From NCBI GenBank assembly GCA_900545935.1, contig URAP01000049.1, positions 1 to 11,253 of the forward strand: a DNA stretch of 11,253 nt, in the 5' to 3' direction. This DNA is from an uncultured Eubacteriales bacterium. GTDB lineage: Bacteria > Bacillota > Clostridia > Oscillospirales > CAG-272. The notes below the pieces were generated by a model. That model had not been told where the DNA came from and did not search any database. It was given only the letters and a program-made list of their open reading frames with translations. Made by a program: the position numbers and the translations under genes. The stretch's first letter is position 1. Each line of letters opens with the position of its first letter. Below, one piece after another: positions 6,445-11,253 of this stretch.

Positions 6445-6468
6445 TATCAAACATATCAAAATTTGATA
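6445..6468. promoter_or_regulatory. Palindromic operator candidate upstream of the atp promoter
   Basis: TATCAAA at 6454-6460 and TTTGATA at 6462-6468 form a perfect 15-bp palindrome around one central base. A further direct TATCAAA lies at 6445-6451, 9 bp from the first. The cluster begins 20 bp upstream of the atp -35 box, a position suited to an activator or to a regulator shared with the divergent operon. I do not recognise the regulator. The TTGAT/ATCAA order is opposite to an FNR box. Confidence 0.45.
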
Positions 6469-6784
6469 CTATCCGCAGCGATGCGGCAGCCAATGGCTGA
6501 TCGAAGTAAATTCTGCGGAATTACACCGCCTCACACAGTCTTGCAATATTAGTGATAGGTAGAAAAACAATAAATATGTACGACTATATACCGTCGAATG
6601 TAAAATGGCGCCGAACGCATTGCTTGTAGAATCTCCCACGAATAAGCGCAGGCAGATTTTTTTAAACAAAACCCACCCGTTGCTAAAAAAATCAGCAAAC
6701 ACATTTTTTTGACTGTTTCTTTTTCGGCGCGGTTGTAATATTATATTGAACGTAATAAGAAAGCAATGAAAGTGAGGAAGGAAA
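6469..6784. other. Divergent intergenic region, no gene seen
   Basis: The remaining 316 bases between the atp operator and the MMPL gene hold no convincing coding frame. Two hairpins stand back to back: CCGCA-GCGA-TGCGG at 6473-6486, with a GNRA-type loop, and CAGCC-AAT-GGCTG at 6487-6499. An A/T-rich stretch at 6654-6710 contains a weak stem (TTGCT with AGCAA, 6680-6698) followed by a T-run. A TTGACT at 6709-6714 with TAATAT (6736-6741) or TATATT (6742-6747) is the best rightward promoter candidate, but neither spacing is good (21 bp or more). No known riboswitch class was recognised. Confidence 0.5.
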
Positions 6785-8884
6785 ATGCGACTTTCCAGAG
6801 CGATAGTTAAATATCGCATCCCGATCATTATCCTTGCGATTCTGCTGATGATACCGGCTGTGTTCGGTATGCTCGGCACAAGGATCAATTACGATATGCT
6901 CACATACCTACCGAAGGATATGGATACGGTCATCGGTCAGGACGTGCTGCTCGACGAGTTCGGCAAAGGCGGCTTCTGCTTCATAGTGACTGAAGGCATG
7001 CCGATGCAGGACGAAAAACAGATGTGTAAAAAGCTCGAGGAGATAGACCATGTAGAATCTGTCCTCTCCTATGCGTCGCTTGCCGACGAGAGGATCCCCA
7101 CCGAGATCATCCCAGAAAAGATATATAGGGAGTTCCGTACGGACGACTCGGGACTGGTTGCGGTATTCTTCGACACCTCGACCTCCGCCGATGAGACGCT
7201 TGAGGCTCTTGCCGAGATAAGGCAGGTCGCAGGCAAGCAGTGCTTCGTCTCGGGACTTACCGCAATGGCATCCGATCTGCGCGACCTGTGCGAGCAGGAG
7301 GAGCCGATATACGTTCTTATCGCGGTAGTTCTTGCCACCGTCGCAATGCTAATATTCCTCGACGGCTGGCTCGTTCCGTTCATCTTCCTTGCCTCTATCG
7401 GCATGATGATACTGCTGAACCTCGGAACAAACTACTTCCTCGGCGAGATATCCTATATAACAAAGGCTCTGTCTGCAGTGCTCCAGCTCGCGGTCACGAT
7501 GGACTACTCCATCTTTCTCTGGCACAGCTACAGCGAGCAAAAGCCGCTGTGCGACACTAAGGAAGAAGCAATGACTCAGGCGATCCATCAGACCTTTACC
7601 TCTGTTATCGGAAGCTCGATAACGACGGTCGCCGGCTTCGCGGCGCTCTGCTTCATGTCGTTTACGCTCGGCATGGATCTCGGTATCGTTATGGCAAAGG
7701 GCGTTATCCTCGGAGTTATCGGATGCGTCACGGTGCTGCCGTCGCTGATACTTGTATTCGACAAGCCTCTCGAGCGCACCGCTCACCGCCCGCTGCTTCC
7801 TAACATGGATAAGCTCGCAAAAGGCGTTATCAAGGTGTTCCCCGTATTTCTCGTGATATTCGCCCTGCTCATCCCGCCGGCATATTACGGCTACTCTAAG
7901 ACGAATGATGAGGTCTACTACGATCTGTCAAAGTGCCTGCCCGATGACATGGATTACGTTATCGCAAACTCAAAGCTCTCCGAAAACTTTAACATCTCCT
8001 CGACGCACATGCTGCTCGTCGATTCGTCGCTCTCTCAGAGCGAGGTCAGTGCAATGTGCAGCGAGATGGAGAAAGTCGACGGTGTCAAGTACGTACTCGG
8101 TCTCGAGAGCGTTATCGGCTCCGCCGTTCCCGAGGAGATACTTCCCGACAGCATCAAGAGTATTCTCGAGAGCGACGAGCACGAGCTTATCCTTATCAAC
8201 TCCGCATATGCATCGGCGAGCGATGAGGTAGGCATTCAGCTGAATGAGCTGAACAGCATACTCAAGCGCTACGATGAGGGCGGAATGCTGATAGGAGAGG
8301 CATCCTGCATGAACGACATGATAACCACCACAAGCCATGACTTCCAGGTGGTCAACATCATCTCTATCGCGGCTATCTTCGTTATTATATTGCTCGTTGA
8401 GAAGAGCGTCTCGCTGCCGTTCATCCTTATAGCGGTCATCGAGCTCGGTATCTTTATCAACCTCGGTCTGCCGCACTATCTCGGTCAGTCGCTGCCGTTC
8501 ATAGCACCGATATGCATCTCGACCATCCAGCTCGGCGCAACGGTCGACTATGCAATACTTATGACGACAAGGTATAAGACGGAGCGCATTGGCGGTGCCG
8601 ACAAGAGGTCGGCTGTCACCACCGCACTCTCTACCTCGATACCCTCAATAATAGTATCCGGTATGGGGCTGTTCGCCGCAACATTCGGTGTTGCTCTCTA
8701 CTCGGATATCGACATAATCAGCTCGCTGTGCATGCTCATGGCGAGAGGCGCGGTGATCAGCATGCTGTGCGTTATATTCATTCTCCCCGCACTGCTCATG
8801 CTCACCGACGGAATAATCATTCGTTCTACGCTCGGAATGAAGAGCTGCAAGAATATCGCTAAGTTCAAGGAGGAAAACAAGTGA
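6785..8884 (+). CDS. MMPL/RND-superfamily transporter
   Basis: Membrane transporter of the MMPL branch of the RND superfamily, powered by the proton gradient. Its 699 residues show the two-fold repeat: TM1 (about 12-31), a large outer loop (32-172), a TM2-6 bundle (174-326), TM7 (about 350-370), a second outer loop (371-520), and a TM8-12 bundle (521-678). Both halves keep the buried Asp-Tyr pair in their fourth helix, D240-Y241 (VTMDYSIFL) and D588-Y589 (GATVDYAILM), the proton-relay residues described for mycobacterial MmpL3. The ATG follows AGGAAGGA. The next gene overlaps its stop, so the two should be co-translated. Family members export lipids, lipoproteins or drugs; nothing here fixes the substrate. 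It is divergent from atpB. Confidence 0.92.
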   Translation: MRLSRAIVKYRIPIIILAILLMIPAVFGMLGTRINYDMLTYLPKDMDTVIGQDVLLDEFGKGGFCFIVTEGMPMQDEKQMCKKLEEIDHVESVLSYASLADERIPTEIIPEKIYREFRTDDSGLVAVFFDTSTSADETLEALAEIRQVAGKQCFVSGLTAMASDLRDLCEQEEPIYVLIAVVLATVAMLIFLDGWLVPFIFLASIGMMILLNLGTNYFLGEISYITKALSAVLQLAVTMDYSIFLWHSYSEQKPLCDTKEEAMTQAIHQTFTSVIGSSITTVAGFAALCFMSFTLGMDLGIVMAKGVILGVIGCVTVLPSLILVFDKPLERTAHRPLLPNMDKLAKGVIKVFPVFLVIFALLIPPAYYGYSKTNDEVYYDLSKCLPDDMDYVIANSKLSENFNISSTHMLLVDSSLSQSEVSAMCSEMEKVDGVKYVLGLESVIGSAVPEEILPDSIKSILESDEHELILINSAYASASDEVGIQLNELNSILKRYDEGGMLIGEASCMNDMITTTSHDFQVVNIISIAAIFVIILLVEKSVSLPFILIAVIELGIFINLGLPHYLGQSLPFIAPICISTIQLGATVDYAILMTTRYKTERIGGADKRSAVTTALSTSIPSIIVSGMGLFAATFGVALYSDIDIISSLCMLMARGAVISMLCVIFILPALLMLTDGIIIRSTLGMKSCKNIAKFKEENK

Positions 8885-11046
8885 TGAAAAGAATAGCACT
8901 CAAGCCCGTTTCTATCGCTCTCTGCGCCGCCCTGCTCATAGGCAGCAGCGCAGGCATTACCGCTCTCGCCGTTAAAAACTCTGACAGCGAAGCCAAGACG
9001 ACCGCCGTCGACACCGATACAAAGGCTGCCGACACCGAAAAAGAGGAAGAAAAGAAGATAGAAAAGGACGAGACAGTCTACGTCATTGCAGGCACGGATG
9101 GCTCGGTACAGAAAATAATCGTCAGCGACTGGCTCAAGAATGCCATCTCCGCCGCACAGATAACCGACAGCAGCGAGCTCGAGAACATCGAGACGGTCGG
9201 CGGCGATCAGAGCTACACTATGTCCTCCGACGGATCCCGCGTCTGGGATGCTGCGGGAAATGACATCTACTACCGCGGCGACATCAAGAAGGAGCTGCCC
9301 GTTGACCTGAGCCTGACCTACATGCTCGACGGCAAGATTGTTTCCGCCGACGAGATAGCAGGCAAGAGCGGTCACGTGACCATCCGCTTCGATTATAAAA
9401 ATAATCAGTATTCAAATGTGACCATCGACGGCAAGGAAGAGAAGATATATGTTCCCTTCGCTATGCTCACAGGTCTTATCCTCGACGGCGACAGCTTCTC
9501 GAACGTTGAGATAAACGCAGGAAAGGTCATATCCGACGGCTCGAGATATATTGCGGTCGGTCTCGCATTCCCCGGTCTGTCAGATGATCTCGCGATAGAC
9601 AGCGACGAGGTCGATATCCCCGATTACGTTGAGATAAGCGCAGACACCGAGTCGTTCTCTATGAGCAACACCGTAACGGTCGCAACAAACAGCGTATTCA
9701 GCTCGGTTGATCCCGACGCGCTCGATGACCTCGATAAGCTCACCGACGCCGCCGATCAGCTCGACGACGGTATGAAGCAGCTGATTGACGGCTCCGCAGC
9801 ACTCTATGAGGGTGTAGGCACCCTGCTCGACCGCTCCGGCGACCTGATAGCAGGCGTTGATAAGCTCGTCGACGGCGCCGACCGGCTCCGCAGCGGTTCC
9901 GATACACTTGCCTCCGGCGCATCCGCACTCGCCTCCGGCGCTAAGCAGCTCGCAGGCGGTCTCGCAGAGCTTGACGCTAACAGTGCCGCACTCCGCGGCG
10001 GCGCAGAGCAGGTGTTCTCCGCTCTGCTCAGCACGGCTGACAAGCAGCTTGCAGCAGCTGGACTTACCCTGCCCGCACTTACCACAGATAACTATGACAA
10101 GGTCCTCTCCGGAGCTATCGCGTCGCTCGATGAGACCAAGGTTTACGAGCTCGCAGCAGCAACAGCACGCGAAAAGGTCACTGCAGCAGTCGAGGCTCAG
10201 CGCGGCACGATTGAAGCCGCAGTTACCGAGGCAGTACGTACTCAGGTAGAAGCGGCTGTCACCGCCGAGGTCAGAAGCGGTGTTCTTGCAAAGGTGCTCG
10301 CTACTCAGAACATGACGGTCGAGCAGTATAAGGCAGCCGTTGAGGCAGGCGCTATCACCGCCGAGCAGCAGGCAGCTATAAAAGGCGCGGTCGATGCTCA
10401 GATGGCGAGCGACGCCGTTAAGGCGCTCATCGCTCAGAACACCGATGCGCAGATGTCAAGCGATGGCATCAAGCAGACGATAAGCACCAAGACAGACGAG
10501 CAGGCAGCACTGCTCATCGAGCAGAATATGAACTCCGCTGAGGTTCAGGAGCAGATAACCGCAGCACTCGAGCAGGCAAAGTCGGGCGCAGCAGATATCA
10601 GCTCGCTCAAGGGTCAGCTTGATTCTTATTCGACCTTCTACTCCGGTCTGTGCACCTACACATACGGTGTAAGCAGTGCAAAGGACGGTGCAGAAAGCCT
10701 TGCAAGCGGCTCTGCGACCCTCTCTGCAGGTGCTGATACCCTCCGCGACGGTCTCACAACCCTCTATGACGGCATTCTCTCGCTCCGTGACGGCGTTCCC
10801 GCTCTCCGCAACGGCGTAAGTCAGCTCCGCGACGGCGCAAAGCAGCTCGACGAGGGTCTGGGAACCTTCAATACCGACGGTATCTCCAAGCTCACTAAGA
10901 TCCTGCGCGACGACATCGGCAGCGCAAGCGAGCGCCTGAAGGCTATCATCAATGTTTCCCGCGATTACAATTCTTTCTCGGGAATCACCGATGAGACCGA
11001 CGGAAATGTCAAGTTCATCTACCGCACCGATTCTATCGGCGACTGA
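8884..11046 (+). CDS. Secreted Leu-x-x-Gly heptad-repeat protein (YhgE/Pip-like), MMPL partner
   Basis: Exported protein of 720 residues (721 from a GTG at 8881; residue numbers here count from that GTG). The AAGGAGG at 8867-8873 serves either start. A signal peptide is at about 1-30 (MKRIALK, hydrophobic core, ITALA). A Ser/Thr/Glu/Lys-rich linker (33-64) and a globular N-terminal part (65-270, with VWDAAGNDIYYRG and GHVTIRFDY) follow. Next come a first LxxG heptad block (about 294-373), an Ala/Glu/Gln-rich helical core (420-575), a second block (597-660, LRDGLTTLYDGILSLRDGV), and a closing YNSFSGITDETDGNVKFIYR motif. No membrane helix is visible after the signal peptide. Such proteins commonly sit next to MMPL genes in Firmicutes (recalled). 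It is likely an extracellular partner of the transporter; the exact role is unknown. Confidence 0.88.
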   Translation: MKRIALKPVSIALCAALLIGSSAGITALAVKNSDSEAKTTAVDTDTKAADTEKEEEKKIEKDETVYVIAGTDGSVQKIIVSDWLKNAISAAQITDSSELENIETVGGDQSYTMSSDGSRVWDAAGNDIYYRGDIKKELPVDLSLTYMLDGKIVSADEIAGKSGHVTIRFDYKNNQYSNVTIDGKEEKIYVPFAMLTGLILDGDSFSNVEINAGKVISDGSRYIAVGLAFPGLSDDLAIDSDEVDIPDYVEISADTESFSMSNTVTVATNSVFSSVDPDALDDLDKLTDAADQLDDGMKQLIDGSAALYEGVGTLLDRSGDLIAGVDKLVDGADRLRSGSDTLASGASALASGAKQLAGGLAELDANSAALRGGAEQVFSALLSTADKQLAAAGLTLPALTTDNYDKVLSGAIASLDETKVYELAAATAREKVTAAVEAQRGTIEAAVTEAVRTQVEAAVTAEVRSGVLAKVLATQNMTVEQYKAAVEAGAITAEQQAAIKGAVDAQMASDAVKALIAQNTDAQMSSDGIKQTISTKTDEQAALLIEQNMNSAEVQEQITAALEQAKSGAADISSLKGQLDSYSTFYSGLCTYTYGVSSAKDGAESLASGSATLSAGADTLRDGLTTLYDGILSLRDGVPALRNGVSQLRDGAKQLDEGLGTFNTDGISKLTKILRDDIGSASERLKAIINVSRDYNSFSGITDETDGNVKFIYRTDSIGD
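9760..9960 (+). repeat. First Leu-x-x-Gly heptad block
   Basis: Nine or so heptads of the form x-x-x-Leu-x-x-Gly (residues 294-360: LDDGMKQ, LIDGSAA, LYEGVGT, LVDGADR, LASGAKQ and others). They should form a regular helical or coiled rod. The pattern is clear in protein and is partly mirrored in the DNA as recurring CTC-GAC-GGC-like codons. Confidence 0.85.
10669..10860 (+). repeat. Second Leu-x-x-Gly heptad block
   Basis: A second run of heptads (residues 597-660: LASGSAT, LSAGADT, LRDGLTT, LYDGILS, LRDGVPA, LRNGVSQ, LRDGAKQ, LDEGLGT), about 235 residues after the first. Its spacing is more regular than in the first block. The two blocks could pair antiparallel around the Ala/Glu/Gln core, which is an inference. 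Confidence 0.85.
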
Positions 11047-11099
11047 TAACAGCCCTAAAGCAAAAATCAATAGCTCTCCGCTGAAAGCGGTGTAGATAT

Positions 11100-11147
11100 A
11101 ACCACCCCGATAACGATATACTTCGGCATCGGGGTGGTTGCTTTTTA
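11100..11147 (+). terminator. Intrinsic terminator of the MMPL operon
   Basis: AACCACCCCGAT (11100-11111) pairs perfectly with ATCGGGGTGGTT (11128-11139) around a 16-base loop, followed by GCTTTTTATT. This 12-bp GC-rich stem with a T-run, 53 nt after the stop of the LxxG gene, is a strong rho-independent terminator. A smaller hairpin (CCGCT, GAA, AGCGG) lies before it at 11078-11090. Confidence 0.92.
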
Positions 11148-11151
11148 TTAC

Positions 11152-11180
11152 TTAAGACAATAATATTATGATAATATAAA
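11152..11180 (+). promoter_or_regulatory. Candidate promoter of the gene entering the right edge
   Basis: TTAAGA at 11152-11157, a 17-bp spacer and TATAAA at 11175-11180, in a very A/T-rich stretch directly after the terminator. The -35 matches consensus at four of six positions and the -10 at five of six. Transcription would start near 11187, inside the third copy of the dispersed repeat. Confidence 0.4.
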
Positions 11181-11183
11181 CTT

Positions 11184-11208
11184 CTTTTCGGTCTGCGCTT
11201 TTTCAGCC
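11184..11208 (-). repeat. Third copy of the dispersed repeat
   Basis: The core TTTTCGGTCTGCGCTTTTT (11185-11203) is identical over 19 bases to 139-157 after atpC, and the match resumes with AGCC after one change. Orientation is the same as in the left copies, so they are direct repeats about 11 kb apart. Its minus strand reads AEKAQTEKK followed by a stop at 11166-11168, in a frame open to the window edge. Confidence 0.75.
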
Positions 11209-11235
11209 GACACGAGCCGGGGAGAGATAAAAAAG

Positions 11236-11253
11236 ATGCAGAATCGTCGAAAA
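11236..11253 (+). CDS. Possible start of a plus-strand gene, cut off by the window
   Basis: An ATG at 11236 follows GGGGAGAG (11219-11226) with a 9-base spacer, downstream of a candidate promoter and after a clear terminator. Only six codons (MQNRRK) are visible, so no product can be named. Confidence 0.35.

Noticed and set aside
6454..6468. FNR/CRP-type binding site
   Set aside because: The half-sites are in the reverse order (ATCAA then TTGAT) with the wrong spacing for an FNR box.
6469..6888. Minus-strand open frame of 139 codons over the divergent region
   Set aside because: It overlaps the start of the MMPL gene, has no recognisable domain and no good start signal.
8698..9375. A 225-codon minus-strand open frame
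   Set aside because: It is antisense across the MMPL and LxxG genes, whose plus-strand products are clear. Its sequence shows no domain.

Overview
The window looks like a chromosomal piece of a moderately high-GC Firmicute, most likely a gut-type Clostridia of the Ruminococcaceae/Oscillospiraceae. This is inferred from strong AGGAGG-type ribosome binding sites, sigma-A-like promoters, intrinsic terminators, the F-ATPase gene order, and the pairing of an MMPL/RND transporter with a secreted Leu-x-x-Gly repeat protein. It rests on no database search. I see no rRNA, tRNA, CRISPR array, transposase or phage gene.

Left half (about 167-6425, minus strand): an F-type ATP synthase operon in the order atpB(a)-atpE(c)-atpF(b)-atpA(alpha)-atpG(gamma)-atpD(beta)-atpC(epsilon). 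It is transcribed leftward from a good sigma-A promoter at 6425-6397 (TTGACT, 17 bp, TAGAAT) with a structured leader of about 70 nt. Three gene junctions (F/A, A/G, D/C) are 4-nt ATGA overlaps. The one long gap, atpG-atpD at about 166 nt, carries hairpins and a 7-mer tandem repeat. The operon has no atpH (delta) gene: atpF overlaps atpA directly. The b subunit is cut short at the end where delta normally binds, and alpha has about 24 extra N-terminal residues that weakly resemble the C-terminal end of delta. The c subunit carries a cleavable-looking signal peptide and an acidic tail, and gamma has a very basic C-terminal tail. No atpI or atpZ is visible before atpB.

Middle (6319-6784): a divergent intergenic region with the atp promoter and leader, a perfect TATCAAA-A-TTTGATA palindrome plus an extra half-site just upstream of the atp -35 box, two back-to-back small hairpins, and the start-proximal region of the rightward operon.

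Right half (6785-11147, plus strand): a two-gene operon. The first gene encodes a 699-residue MMPL/RND-type transporter with both Asp-Tyr proton-relay pairs. The second encodes a secreted protein with two blocks of Leu-x-x-Gly heptads around an Ala/Glu/Gln-rich coiled-coil core. The two genes are joined by a 1-4 nt overlap, and a strong intrinsic terminator follows. The pair probably forms one envelope transport or assembly unit driven by the proton gradient; its substrate is unknown.

Edges: a short repeat (core TTTTCGGTCTGCGCTTTTT) occurs twice in tandem just after atpC and once near the right end, in the same orientation, so it brackets both operons. In all three copies the minus strand can be read as an A/K/E/Q-rich peptide. 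At the far right a candidate promoter and ribosome binding site lead into a probable new plus-strand gene that is cut off by the window.
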